DNA of 55,118 nucleotides, from assembly GCA_947522735.1 (NCBI GenBank), contig CANNTZ010000009.1, positions 1-55,118 on the forward strand, given 5' to 3'. Both the position numbers and the translations under genes were made by a program. The notes beneath the pieces are model-generated. The model had not been told where the DNA came from. It did no database searches and was given only the letters and a program-made list of their open reading frames with translations. Of the stretch, positions 17,401-25,039 are shown in pieces (the first letter of the stretch is position 1; each line of letters starts with the position of its first letter). Source of the stretch: an uncultured Oscillospiraceae bacterium. Its GTDB lineage: Bacteria > Bacillota > Clostridia > Oscillospirales > Ruminococcaceae.

Positions 17401-17489
17401 TTCCAATACCACATTGCTGCCGGGCGATATCCCGGATCCGGCTCAAAAAAGCCGTCCAGCACACTGTTTACGCTGTTTTTCTCAATCAT
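14412..17489 (-). CDS. GH106-like alpha-L-rhamnosidase (second of a tandem pair)
   Basis: A 1025-aa multidomain hydrolase of the GH106 (Glyco_hydro_106) type. The catalytic TIM-barrel half carries MWYWNDEL near the N-terminus, IYDEFNWPSGVAGG, FTDEVCVAS, YTGHFDGEE, VPGIDSIFSR and CETYTGSS. The C-terminal third is beta-rich, with galactose-binding-like segments (VAVNGKTAGVKLWAPFRFDVSGLL). No signal peptide is visible, so it acts on imported substrate. ATG 17489 follows CGGAG and overlaps the upstream paralogue by 8 bp; a GTG two codons earlier is the alternative. It shares its motifs with the upstream gene but differs through much of its length, which suggests a different linkage preference. 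Confidence 0.85.
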   Translation of the reverse strand: MIEKNSVNSVLDGFFEPDPGYRPAAMWYWNDELREDCITEQLEEFKKQGVNDFFVNHTWGAMDDYLGARYFEAIRHAVAESKRLGLSFWIYDEFNWPSGVAGGKLLRDRPETRAKLLRNTRRFLAADERVERLYIDGHFFGAYRVFADDPAAGSEDISDKATLSLAPDGFYLDFHNDCSGEIVLHILSVDYQRAVLAAGKWGKYSFEQPGYVDALDKNAIRAFIDYTHERYRREIGGEFGKTVRGVFTDEVCVASPFDVGEGRVPWNDRIPEGFRERFGYELRDYAPALLQRPANLREKRARYHFWRLLTELVRDSHIKQVYEWCDSEGLLYTGHFDGEESLVWSMYQSGDIFELMKWMHVPGIDSIFSRERINDENFNVAGKLVSSCAKYYGRDRILCETYTGSSSKLRFDEMRRIANRLVTLGVNMLQYMGAFYSLDGARKDFPLGYMPSHNSNNTMFERYGGFGDYAARIQYVCAKTKPSGRVLVMWPQTGVYVNIDGHMELFSAFYKLGENEIDRYDVTMIGLVNALLELNIEYDIFGDSMADRAAASDGHAELYGAEYDAVILPLTGDTTRAVLEMAKRLQRAGVRLIFIDELPENVVDEAVCEPAFGTAPEGQGLHSLDGDTYFLRVPDGSKRRGKNGLFKQLLLEALGEERVTLGIRHDGGIITGLRGRGGDRFVFITNDLDRRSSATIEYISGMTLLDAETGKRVELTPENGRAGIFFEPYQMYLLVQPEDGREIPAEKLRRPVGRHRSLGLGARCGIKLDGGNVLRADWSWAHCADDAPEKLPDETGLEALADMRLPGRYAYRGSTGVLAFDFDAEFVPERLTLFIESRDVRRCELNGVQLEGRLESCRLWGPNDRRAEVGDIVMPGRNRLTALIELPDCNMPYLAPFAMLRGDFVVCGTRLLSPERKDTPSPLNRQGRPQFCGGATYSFELEIAPADAGKRAELELETRDAAEVAVNGKTAGVKLWAPFRFDVSGLLRPGTNRFEVNVTVPMENLFGGDMDVGLLSQPRLVIYDE

Positions 17490-20400
17490 GTCCACTCCGT
17501 TGCTTTATAGCTTCCGTCAGCTCGGGTGCGGACAGCAGTCCGCAGGGCTGGAAGCCCTGCTCGCCGCGATAGACCGCGAAGCCCTGTCCGGTAAGCTCGA
17601 TATCCTCGAGCAGCATCGTCGGTGCAAGCCCCGTTGTGAAGCGCAGCTCCAGCGTGTTCGCACCCTCGCGGCAGAGCGCCGCTATCTCCCACTCGTATGG
17701 CCTCCAAAGCCGCGTTCCGGCGCTTTCTCCGTTCACAACCGCCTCAACGACGTCTCTTGTGTTTACTTTCAGTATTATCTCCTCAAAATTATCCTTATCG
17801 TTAAGCATAAACTGCGTTTTGTACGACACCTCGCCGCCAAAGTAGCGCCACCCCTGCGCGGTATAGCTCTCCGGACGAACGTCGTGCGTCAGCCTTGCGA
17901 TGCGCTCGCCGTCGAGCCGGAAATCTCCGCGCACAACAACGGACGGCATCCGGTGCGGCCCCTTCCATTCCGGCACACGGGAGAGCAGCAGCAAAATGTT
18001 GCCGCCGCGCCGCGCACAGTGCGAAATATCTGTCACGGAGTCGCGCACGCCCCATTCGCGCACCCGCCTGTAACCGCCAAGCTTCACGCCGTTGAGCCAC
18101 AGCTCGTCGCCGTCGGATATCTCGGAAAATATTTCGAGCCCATCGGACAGCTCGACGATATCAAAGCGCGCGAACGCGGCATAGCGGTCGCCGTAGGTAA
18201 GCTCCGGCGGAAGCTCCTGCGCCGCCGAGGACGCCGTGAAGCTCTCAGCAAGCTCCGTCAGCCTCGCGATATCGCAGCCGTCCGGCCGCGCGAGATATTT
18301 CATTCGCAGAGGCAGAAGGTTTTTACCCGCCGTCTCAAGCCGCCACCCGCCGTCGAGCGGGTATGTCCTTTCCGCGTATGCCCTGTGCTTTTCGCCGCCA
18401 CACACATCCTCCTCCGCATTCGCCGCGCCGTCATGCTCAAGCATCAGCACCGGCATATCGTGCGGCGCTATCCTCAGCCGGACGCGCCGTCCCGACGGCG
18501 CCTCCTCCACATCAGGCTCGCACAGCCTGCACCCGTCGAGCAGCCGCAGCCTGCCGCTGCCAGTGACCGTCACACAGACCCTTCGTGCCTCCTCGGAGTC
18601 GTTCATGATAAGGCAGCAGTCAAGGCCGGGAGCGCTGCGCCGCGCAAGATATACCCCATCGCCGCAGTCACATCCCGCAAACTCGCCCTCGCGCCCTATA
18701 AAGCGCTCCAGCGCCTCGCCAAGCCTACCAATGTGCGCCGGTGCGCCGCATTCCCCGCCCATGCGTATGAGCAGTGCGTTTTCTCTGTCGAGCGCCGCAA
18801 AGCCCTCGCCCTGCCAAAAATCCCGCGCCTCGCAGAGCATGAACCCCTCGCCCGTATCGGCCGCCGTGTCCGGCACGGAATCCACATAGACCACCCTGCC
18901 GCCCTGCTCCACAAAATCGCGCAGCAGCTCCAGCGCCGCCTGCGTGGAGCAGCGGACATACGGTAAAATTACGGTGTCGTAGCTCCAGTCGCCGATAATT
19001 ATCCTACCTCCCACGGCACGCGCACGCTTAGCCAGCGGCTCGAAGAAGAAGTCGAAATCGATGTTTTTTTGCCGCATCGCCACGGCTGCGCCGCGCCAGC
19101 GCAGGTCGATTCGCCCGCAGTCCTCGGTGTACACCCACGCGTCAGTCTGCGGCAAAAACAGCAGCGTCCGCGCGCACGGCTCCGTCGCCGATATCACCGA
19201 CGAGCGCGCCGCCGCGTAATCGCTGAGCGCGCCGTAATGACGGAACAACGTGTTGTTCCAGCCATGGCTCGGCGGATATCCCATTGGGAAGCTCTTGCGC
19301 CCGCCGGAAAGCGACATGAAGCCGCCCATATATATAATGTAGCTCACGCCTCCGAGCATTAGCCGGTTGATTATGCGCTTCGCCTCCTCGAGCGACAGCT
19401 CCCAGCCGCTGCCGGAGAAGGTCTCGCACATCGTGTCGCGCTTTCCGGCAAATTTTGCGACCGATGCGAGCAGCTTAGCCTCAAGCCCAAAATCCTGCCG
19501 ATCCATATCCTGTCGCGAAAATATGCTGTCTATCCCCGGCACGTCAAGCCTTGAGAGCGCCTCGTAGAAGTCGCCCATCTGCATCGTATGGTAGTACAAC
19601 AGTCCCTCGCCGCTCATGTGGCCGGTGAATATGAGGCCGTTTTCGTGGCACCAGTCTGCGTATTGCCGCAGATACCCCTCGCAGAACAGACGCGTACAGG
19701 TGCGGTGATAATCATATCGCACCCTGATTGCGGACGCGTTCGCCCCCTCCGCCAGCGCAATCAGATTTTCGCGCAGCTCATAGCCGTGCTCCCGCGCAAA
19801 CTCCCGCTCAAGCACATTTGACCACGGACGCACGTTCGGGGCGAGATCGAATATGCTCGCCATGCTGGTTTCGTCGGTGAAAACACGCCGCACCGTCGAG
19901 CCAAACCTGTCGGCAAGATATTCGCGATAACGCCCGTTGTTCATTTCAAGGAACATCTGCGTCGTCTCCGGGTCCATCGTGTCCGAAAAGCCGCGCGTGT
20001 TGTGGGTAAATGTCGCCCATTTGCAGGCGGCGGTGATGCCCTCCGGGTAAAACTTGCAAAACAGATAGACCACCGCGCTGGTGCAGCTTTTGTTTTCCCA
20101 CAACAGCCTGCCGCCGTCCCCGGCAAAGCTCTCGACACGCGCCTGCTCCGTGATATCCCGCACGGTTTGCGCCTTGTCGGCATATTGCGCGCACGCCGTC
20201 AACACATCCCCCCTGAACCACAGCTCCAGCGGCTCGCCAGACTGCACCTCGCGGCGCTGCCAGCGCAGCATCGTCATCCGCTTGTCGGGATGCTCCTCGG
20301 TCAGTCTGCCCGCGCAGACGCCGGACGCCCAGCTATATTCGTCGTAGATGGAATAAGTCATTCCCAGCCGCCGCGCCTCGTCGCACGCAAGCCGTATCAG

Positions 20401-20595
20401 CCTCATGAACCGCTCCGAGAGATAGCCGTCGCACTCGAGCCCCCACATCGGATGGATGTAGAATTCGTATATACCGGCCTCCTTGAACTTATGTATCTGA
20501 AAAATGATATCCTCCTCGTTCAGCCGGTCGTTCCAGTACCACATCACCGCCGGACGGCCTCCGTCGCGATGCAGCTCGATTTTCAGCTTTTCCAT
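17482..20595 (-). CDS. GH106-like alpha-L-rhamnosidase (first of a tandem pair)
   Basis: A 1037-aa GH106-type hydrolase, paralogous to the next gene. Shared landmarks are MWYWNDRL, IYDEYSWASGVCAGRL, FTDETSMAS, FTGHMSGEG, VPGIDSIFSRQ, CETFSGSG and GYPPSHGWNN. Acidic residues in FTDE and CETF lie where family catalytic or metal-binding acids are expected, but their assignment was not computed. The C-terminal region is beta-rich (AVVNGESAGTRLWRPYEWEI). It has no signal peptide. GGAGGCGGA precedes the ATG. It would remove terminal L-rhamnose from oligosaccharides such as rhamnogalacturonan or flavonoid glycans; the substrate is inferred. Confidence 0.85.
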   Translation of the reverse strand: MEKLKIELHRDGGRPAVMWYWNDRLNEEDIIFQIHKFKEAGIYEFYIHPMWGLECDGYLSERFMRLIRLACDEARRLGMTYSIYDEYSWASGVCAGRLTEEHPDKRMTMLRWQRREVQSGEPLELWFRGDVLTACAQYADKAQTVRDITEQARVESFAGDGGRLLWENKSCTSAVVYLFCKFYPEGITAACKWATFTHNTRGFSDTMDPETTQMFLEMNNGRYREYLADRFGSTVRRVFTDETSMASIFDLAPNVRPWSNVLEREFAREHGYELRENLIALAEGANASAIRVRYDYHRTCTRLFCEGYLRQYADWCHENGLIFTGHMSGEGLLYYHTMQMGDFYEALSRLDVPGIDSIFSRQDMDRQDFGLEAKLLASVAKFAGKRDTMCETFSGSGWELSLEEAKRIINRLMLGGVSYIIYMGGFMSLSGGRKSFPMGYPPSHGWNNTLFRHYGALSDYAAARSSVISATEPCARTLLFLPQTDAWVYTEDCGRIDLRWRGAAVAMRQKNIDFDFFFEPLAKRARAVGGRIIIGDWSYDTVILPYVRCSTQAALELLRDFVEQGGRVVYVDSVPDTAADTGEGFMLCEARDFWQGEGFAALDRENALLIRMGGECGAPAHIGRLGEALERFIGREGEFAGCDCGDGVYLARRSAPGLDCCLIMNDSEEARRVCVTVTGSGRLRLLDGCRLCEPDVEEAPSGRRVRLRIAPHDMPVLMLEHDGAANAEEDVCGGEKHRAYAERTYPLDGGWRLETAGKNLLPLRMKYLARPDGCDIARLTELAESFTASSAAQELPPELTYGDRYAAFARFDIVELSDGLEIFSEISDGDELWLNGVKLGGYRRVREWGVRDSVTDISHCARRGGNILLLLSRVPEWKGPHRMPSVVVRGDFRLDGERIARLTHDVRPESYTAQGWRYFGGEVSYKTQFMLNDKDNFEEIILKVNTRDVVEAVVNGESAGTRLWRPYEWEIAALCREGANTLELRFTTGLAPTMLLEDIELTGQGFAVYRGEQGFQPCGLLSAPELTEAIKQRSGHD

Positions 20596-20607
20596 ATTCC
20601 GCCTCCG

Positions 20608-21576
20608 TCAACAGCGCACCGTCAGCTCGCGCACCAGCCTCATCGCGCCCACGGCGTCGTTCTCCGCCTGCATCCGGCGCAGCTCACTGCGCGGGAGACG
20701 CTCTGCAAGAGACATGCACATCCTCGTGCGCTCCACGCTCTCCGTTATGGCCTTGAAGCCGTCCGCCCTCGCGGGCCAGATATCCAGCGTGAACCAGCCG
20801 TCGTAGCCCATAGCCTCCAGCTCGAAGAACATCTCCAGTGTCTCCCAGAAGTGGACGCTTCCAACGATAAGGTCGTCGTCCCACGTGCGGTAGTTGTCGT
20901 TGAGGTGGACGTGGTTGAGCATCCCGTATTTGTTCGTTATCGCCACCGCCTCGGCGGGACTCTCTCCCGAGAACAGCGAATGACCGATATCCACCACGAC
21001 GCCGAGGTTGTCGTAGCCAAGCCGCTCGCAGATGAACATTGCCTTGCCATAGTTGGATACGTACTGATGCGTCCGCGGCTCCTTTGCCTTGTATTCGAGC
21101 GAGAGGCGTATCTCCGGGCGATACTCGCAAAGCTCCGCCAGAGACTCCGTCAGATAGCCGAAGCGCACTGCGTAGTCATCCTCAAAGGGGTAATCGTAGC
21201 CGTCGTTAGCCAGCCACAGCAGCACATCGGAGCCGGGAAATTCCGCCGCGGCGTCCATGCACTCCTCAATCATCCTCACCGCGTCGCGGCGCACCGCCGG
21301 GTCACGCTGCATCAGCGCGCCGTCCTTCCATTTCGGGGCTATGTACGTATCCGGCGCGACTGTCCCGACACTGAGCCCCATTCGCCGCACGCGCTCCACT
21401 ATCCAGTCCAGACTCTCGTACTCGAGCGGCACCATTATCGGAAATCCGTCTATCCCCTCCACCTGTGCGTAGCGCTCCAGCAGCTCCAGCGCGGACGCGC
21501 CGCGCCGGTAGCCCTCTGAGCAGAAGCGATCCGCGCAGGAGGAAAACGGCGCTCCGTTGATCTCGATTTTTGCCAT
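20608..21576 (-). CDS. Xylose-isomerase-like TIM-barrel sugar isomerase/epimerase
   Basis: A 322-aa protein of the AP-endonuclease-2/xylose-isomerase-like superfamily. Probable metal ligands are the Glu in LSLEYKAKEPR, Asp in VVVDIGHS, His in NHVHLND and Asp in FTLDIWP. The EYK-x2-EP segment resembles RhaI-type L-rhamnose isomerases and D-tagatose 3-epimerase relatives. As first gene of a locus with rhamnose mutarotase and rhamnulokinase, it probably converts L-rhamnose to L-rhamnulose. ATG 21576 is preferred: AGAGAGG precedes it, while the start seven codons earlier has no site. The promoter is at 21657-21685. Other ketose epimerase activity remains possible. Confidence 0.8.
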   Translation of the reverse strand: MAKIEINGAPFSSCADRFCSEGYRRGASALELLERYAQVEGIDGFPIMVPLEYESLDWIVERVRRMGLSVGTVAPDTYIAPKWKDGALMQRDPAVRRDAVRMIEECMDAAAEFPGSDVLLWLANDGYDYPFEDDYAVRFGYLTESLAELCEYRPEIRLSLEYKAKEPRTHQYVSNYGKAMFICERLGYDNLGVVVDIGHSLFSGESPAEAVAITNKYGMLNHVHLNDNYRTWDDDLIVGSVHFWETLEMFFELEAMGYDGWFTLDIWPARADGFKAITESVERTRMCMSLAERLPRSELRRMQAENDAVGAMRLVRELTVRC

Positions 21577-21597
21577 TTCGATATACCTCTCTTTCAA

Positions 21598-21617
21598 GTT
21601 TAATTATGTTTAATTAT
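21598..21617. repeat. Contiguous 10-bp direct repeat, candidate operator
   Basis: GTTTAATTAT occurs twice in tandem (21598-21607 and 21608-21617) in the 5' leader of the rhamnose operon, just upstream of its ribosome-binding site. DeoR-family repressors often bind direct repeats, and a DeoR gene lies next upstream. Confidence 0.45.
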
Positions 21618-21656
21618 AGCTTAATATTATTTTTATACTCGGCATTCATTAAGATA

Positions 21657-21685
21657 ATAATAATCTAATAATAATCATTTGTCAA
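21657..21685 (-). promoter_or_regulatory. Promoter of the rhamnose operon
   Basis: On the minus strand, TTGACA (21680-21685), 17-bp spacer, TATTAT (21657-21662), with a leader of about 75 nt. The start of the spacer (AAATGA) resembles the spacer start of the importer promoter (AGTGA after TTGACA). Confidence 0.78.
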
Positions 21686-21764
21686 TACCGAATTTGATAA
21701 AATCATAATTTTTGTCTGCGGCCCGTTCGCCCGCCCCTCACGCCTCCAAAGCCTTGGCCGGGCA

Positions 21765-21802
21765 AAAAATATCCCCCCGGCGCAGTCTGCTGCACCGGGG
21801 GG
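21765..21802 (-). terminator. Terminator of the DeoR gene
   Basis: CCCCCCGG-x-GCAG (21773-21785) pairs with CTGC-x-CCGGGGGG (21790-21802). On the minus strand the stem is followed by ATATTTTTTG. It separates the regulator transcript from the rhamnose operon promoter. Confidence 0.9.
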
Positions 21803-21851
21803 ATGGAACTCCGCTATTAACGCCTGCGCCGCAGCGCGGACAGACCGCAGC

Positions 21852-22610
21852 TCAGACCTGATACACCGTAACGCCCTTCTTTCGGATCTGATCCACCTTC
21901 TCCTGGGGCGCACGGTAATCGGTAACAAGCACGTCCACATCCTCGATGTTGCCCATATGGACGAAATGCGTCTTACCAATCTTGGTGTGGTCGGCGACGA
22001 CGATGATCTTCTTCGCCATCTTGATTAGTGCAAAATTGATATCCGTCTCATATGGATGATTGTTTGTGATGCCTCCCTTCGCGTCGATCCCATCGAGCGA
22101 GAGGAACAGCTTGTCGATGTTGTACTGCTCAAGCTGCTTTATCGCCTGCACGCCGTAGGTGGCGCCGGTTTCAGCGCTCATGTTTCCGCCGATCATTACC
22201 GGCTTGACGTTCTGGAACCGTCTTATCTCGTGTGCGATATATATCGAGTTTGTAACGGCGATGATGCTCTTGCTTTCGTCAAGGTTGCGCGCCACCTGCA
22301 TCGTCGTAGTGCCGGTGTAGAGCATCACCGAGTCGTTTTCCTCGATGAGCGACACCGCGAACTTGCCGATACGCTCCTTGTATTCAAGATTCTCCACCTG
22401 ATCCGGATCGAAAGCGCCTGCAATGCGATCCTCACGCAGCACCGCCTTTCCAAAAAGCCGCTTGACGACGCCCTTGCGTTCGAGATACATCAGGTCGTTG
22501 CGCACTGTGACGCTGGAAACGCCGAAGTTCTCCTTTATAAAATTGACGTCGAGCTCTTTCCTCTCTCTTATGAGCTCCTCGATACTCGCTCTGCGCTCAT
22601 CGGTATTCAT
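21852..22610 (-). CDS. DeoR/GlpR-family transcriptional regulator
   Basis: A 252-aa repressor with an N-terminal winged helix (residues about 5-58, including VSSVTVRNDLMYLERKGVVKR) and a C-terminal DeoR sugar-phosphate sensor domain (MLYTGTTTMQVARNL, VTNSIYIAHEI, GGNMSAETGATYG, KLFLSLDGID, VADHTKIGKTHFVHM). ATG 22610 follows GGGGAGA; upstream in-frame codons are AT-rich leader. It is monocistronic with its own promoter and terminator. Its place directly upstream of the rhamnose operon makes that operon the likeliest target, with a sugar phosphate such as rhamnulose 1-phosphate as possible inducer. Control of the adjacent aminotransferase-SDR operon is an alternative. Confidence 0.9.
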   Translation of the reverse strand: MNTDERRASIEELIRERKELDVNFIKENFGVSSVTVRNDLMYLERKGVVKRLFGKAVLREDRIAGAFDPDQVENLEYKERIGKFAVSLIEENDSVMLYTGTTTMQVARNLDESKSIIAVTNSIYIAHEIRRFQNVKPVMIGGNMSAETGATYGVQAIKQLEQYNIDKLFLSLDGIDAKGGITNNHPYETDINFALIKMAKKIIVVADHTKIGKTHFVHMGNIEDVDVLVTDYRAPQEKVDQIRKKGVTVYQV

Positions 22611-22656
22611 AGCTTCCGATCTCCCCTTTAATTTATATCCGGATGTATATATTATA

Positions 22657-22685
22657 ATAATATCATTAACCAATAAATAATGCAA
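22657..22685 (-). promoter_or_regulatory. Promoter of the DeoR gene
   Basis: On the minus strand, TTGCAT (22680-22685), 17 bp, TATTAT (22657-22662). The surrounding AT-rich stretch offers a second possible -10 (TATAAT) a few bases further on. Confidence 0.6.
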
Positions 22686-22739
22686 TAGCATATTCAAATA
22701 AAGTCGCAAGCAAATTGAATATCACCGAAAAAGCGGGCA

Positions 22740-22770
22740 GAAAAAGAAAAACCCGCCGCAGCGCGGCGGG
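22740..22770 (-). terminator. Terminator of the aminotransferase-SDR operon
   Basis: CCCGCCGC (22752-22759), loop AGC, GCGGCGGG (22763-22770). On the minus strand it is followed by TTTTTCTTTTT. A textbook intrinsic terminator. Confidence 0.95.
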
Positions 22771-22788
22771 GCCTCCTTAACGGATAAT

Positions 22789-23571
22789 TTATTTCATCTT
22801 CGCATAATAGGTGCGGCCTCCGTCCACCTGCAACGTCGCGCCGCATATATACGACGCGCAGTCCGACGCCAGAAACACCGCCGCGTTAGCGATATCCTCC
22901 GGCGTTCCCACGCGCCCGGCAGGCATGCGCTTCCCATAGGCCGCAACGTCCTCGTCGGTCGGATATCTCTGCCGGAACATCTCCGTGTCGATGACCGCCG
23001 GCTGGATAACGTTCGCGCGTATCCCCTTCGCGGCATATTCCACCACAATCTGCTTCGCAAGACCCTCCAGTCCCGCCTTTGCCGCCGGATATGCGGCGCT
23101 GCCGCCCCCGCCGTTTATCGCGCAGTTGCTGGAGATCATCACGAAAGCTCCGCCCGCACGCATGACCGGCAGCGCGTACCGGCTCACGAGGAACGCGCCG
23201 TCCAGTATGACGCCGGTCACCGCCCGCCACTGCTCAAGCGTCAGCGCGTCAAGTCCCTTTGAGATGAGTATCCCCGCATTGTTCACGACTATATCCACGC
23301 CGCCGAACTCTGCGGTCACGGCTCTCAGCATCGCGCACACCTCGTCCTCCCTGGAGACGTCGCACTCGCATAGCAGCACCCGCGCTCCAAGCTCCCGCAG
23401 CTCGCTCGCAAGCGTGGCGGCGGCCCGGCGGTCAATGTCAGAGTGGTAATAGTTTATCGCGACGTCGGCCCCCGCCGCCGCCATTTTGCGGCATATCTCC
23501 GCGCCTATACCGCGCGCGCCGCCTGTTACAAGCGCCGTTTTTCCCTCAAGCGATATCTCGAACGCCATCAT
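22789..23571 (-). CDS. SDR-family NAD(P)-dependent oxidoreductase
   Basis: A 260-aa classical short-chain dehydrogenase. The cofactor motif is TGGARGIG (residues 16-23), then NNAG, catalytic Ser in ISSNCA, Y-x3-K in AAYPAAK, and a C-terminal QVDGGRTY segment. This group oxidises secondary alcohols or reduces ketones in the cytoplasm. Its ATG overlaps the stop of the class-III aminotransferase by 4 bp, so both are made together. One possibility is reduction of the aldehyde or ketone released by the transaminase, or the reverse. The substrate cannot be read from sequence. Confidence 0.88.
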   Translation of the reverse strand: MMAFEISLEGKTALVTGGARGIGAEICRKMAAAGADVAINYYHSDIDRRAAATLASELRELGARVLLCECDVSREDEVCAMLRAVTAEFGGVDIVVNNAGILISKGLDALTLEQWRAVTGVILDGAFLVSRYALPVMRAGGAFVMISSNCAINGGGGSAAYPAAKAGLEGLAKQIVVEYAAKGIRANVIQPAVIDTEMFRQRYPTDEDVAAYGKRMPAGRVGTPEDIANAAVFLASDCASYICGATLQVDGGRTYYAKMK

Positions 23572-24920
23572 TTTGCCCCCTCTCTGAGCACCTGTCTGAG
23601 CGTGTTTTCAAACCTGCAGAGTATCTCGTCCGCCTCCGTCATGGTCGTGATAAGCGGCGGCTTTATCTTGATTATATACTTTTTGAAGCCGCCCGTGCCG
23701 ACAATAATTCCGTTCCTGCTCATCGCGACGCTGCGTATCGCCGCCGCCTTGTCGTGCTCCATCGGGCTTCCGTCCGCCGGGTCGATCATCTCTACGCCGA
23801 TGTGCAGGCCGAGCTGCCGCACGTCGCCGATCTCCGGATAGCGTGTCTGTATGTCGCGCAGCCCCTCGGCAATGTGCGCGCCCACGCGGTTGACGTTGTC
23901 AAGAATGTGGTCGCGCTCGATTATCTCAAGCTGCTTGAGCGCCGCGACCTGCGAGACGGAGTTGTTGGCGAAGGTGTGCAGCTCCTCGGCGTCCATGCCG
24001 AAGCCCTTCAGCCGGTCGTGGATGATGATTGCGGCTATTGGGAAGCCCGCGCCGAGCGCCTTTCCGAGAACGATAATATCCGGCTCGACGCCGTAATAGT
24101 TGGCCGCAAAGTAGTCGCCGATGCGGCAGTAGGTCTGTATCTCGTCGAAAATGAGCAGAGCGCCGAACTCGTCACAGAGCTGCCGCAGCCCCTGAAGATA
24201 TTTTTTCGGCAGAGGAATCTGCCCGCCGCTCGCCTGTATCGGCTCGACGATAACTCCGGCGACCGGCCCGCAGACGCCCTTTTCCATCGTCAGGCGCAGC
24301 ATTTCAAGGCATTTGAGGTTGCAGCTCTCGCACCTCTGATCAAAGTAGCAGCGGTAGCAGTAGGGATTTGGGGCGCGGACAAAGTGGGGGTTGATGTTCG
24401 GCAGGAAGTTGTTGGCAGGCCCGACGAACTTTCCCGCGGACTTTGTCGAGGGCCACGACGCGCCGACGGCGGTCAGCGTGCTGCCGTGATAGGAGTCCCA
24501 CAGGTTGACGAAGCTCTGCGCGCCCGGCACATTCTTCATCGCTATCTTCATCGCCGCCTCAATGGCCGCACCGCCGCCGACGGTAAAAGACACCCGGTTC
24601 AGCTGCTCCGGCGCAAGCGAGGCAAGCTTGTGTGCGAGCGAGGCGCGCTCCCTCGTGTCAAAGCCCTGGTGCACGTGCGTCAGCGCACTCATGTGCTCGT
24701 AAACGCACTCGCGTATCTCCTCGTTGCAATAGCCGAGATAGAGCGCCCAGCTCTGCGAGGTGCAGTCTATGTAGCTGTTGCCGTCGATGTCATTGACCCT
24801 GACGCCCTTTCCGGACACAAGGCAGGGCCCCGGACTTCCTCCGCCCACCATCAGGTTCTGCTTGTACTCGGCAAGCCTGCCGGCATTCACCTCGTCGATG
24901 CCTTTCAAAAGCTGATCCAT
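23568..24920 (-). CDS. Class-III PLP-dependent aminotransferase with a cysteine cluster
   Basis: A 450-aa fold-type I aminotransferase. Landmarks are SFTVGGGAAIEAAMK, WDSYHGST, D259 in LLIFDEIQT and the Schiff-base lysine K287 in VLGKALGAGFP. An insertion at 188-204 carries C188, C191, C197, C200 and C204 (CYRC, then CESC, then C), which could bind zinc or iron; similar CYRC insertions occur in some class-III aminotransferases and phospholyases. Likely donors are omega-amino compounds or amino alcohols. GGGAGG precedes the ATG at 24920. It heads a two-gene operon with an SDR, driven by a promoter at 25011-25039 with a perfect palindrome in the leader. Confidence 0.87.
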   Translation of the reverse strand: MDQLLKGIDEVNAGRLAEYKQNLMVGGGSPGPCLVSGKGVRVNDIDGNSYIDCTSQSWALYLGYCNEEIRECVYEHMSALTHVHQGFDTRERASLAHKLASLAPEQLNRVSFTVGGGAAIEAAMKIAMKNVPGAQSFVNLWDSYHGSTLTAVGASWPSTKSAGKFVGPANNFLPNINPHFVRAPNPYCYRCYFDQRCESCNLKCLEMLRLTMEKGVCGPVAGVIVEPIQASGGQIPLPKKYLQGLRQLCDEFGALLIFDEIQTYCRIGDYFAANYYGVEPDIIVLGKALGAGFPIAAIIIHDRLKGFGMDAEELHTFANNSVSQVAALKQLEIIERDHILDNVNRVGAHIAEGLRDIQTRYPEIGDVRQLGLHIGVEMIDPADGSPMEHDKAAAIRSVAMSRNGIIVGTGGFKKYIIKIKPPLITTMTEADEILCRFENTLRQVLREGAK

Positions 24921-24960
24921 TAATAAATTCCTCCCGGTAGTTTATTTGTTTGCTTTTTTC

Positions 24961-24978
24961 ATATTGCATATGCAATAT
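24961..24978. promoter_or_regulatory. Perfect 18-bp palindrome, candidate operator
   Basis: ATATTGCATATGCAATAT is its own reverse complement. It lies about 30 nt downstream of the expected transcription start of the aminotransferase operon and 41 bp before its start codon. A dimeric repressor bound here would block elongation. No regulator can be named. Confidence 0.55.
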
Positions 24979-25010
24979 TTGTAGTTTATTTTTCGCTTAT
25001 CGTTTATTAT

Positions 25011-25039
25011 ATTATAATTGCGTTTTGATTAAAAGTCAA
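25011..25039 (-). promoter_or_regulatory. Promoter of the aminotransferase-SDR operon
   Basis: On the minus strand, TTGACT (25034-25039), 17 bp, TATAAT (25011-25016). Confidence 0.8.
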
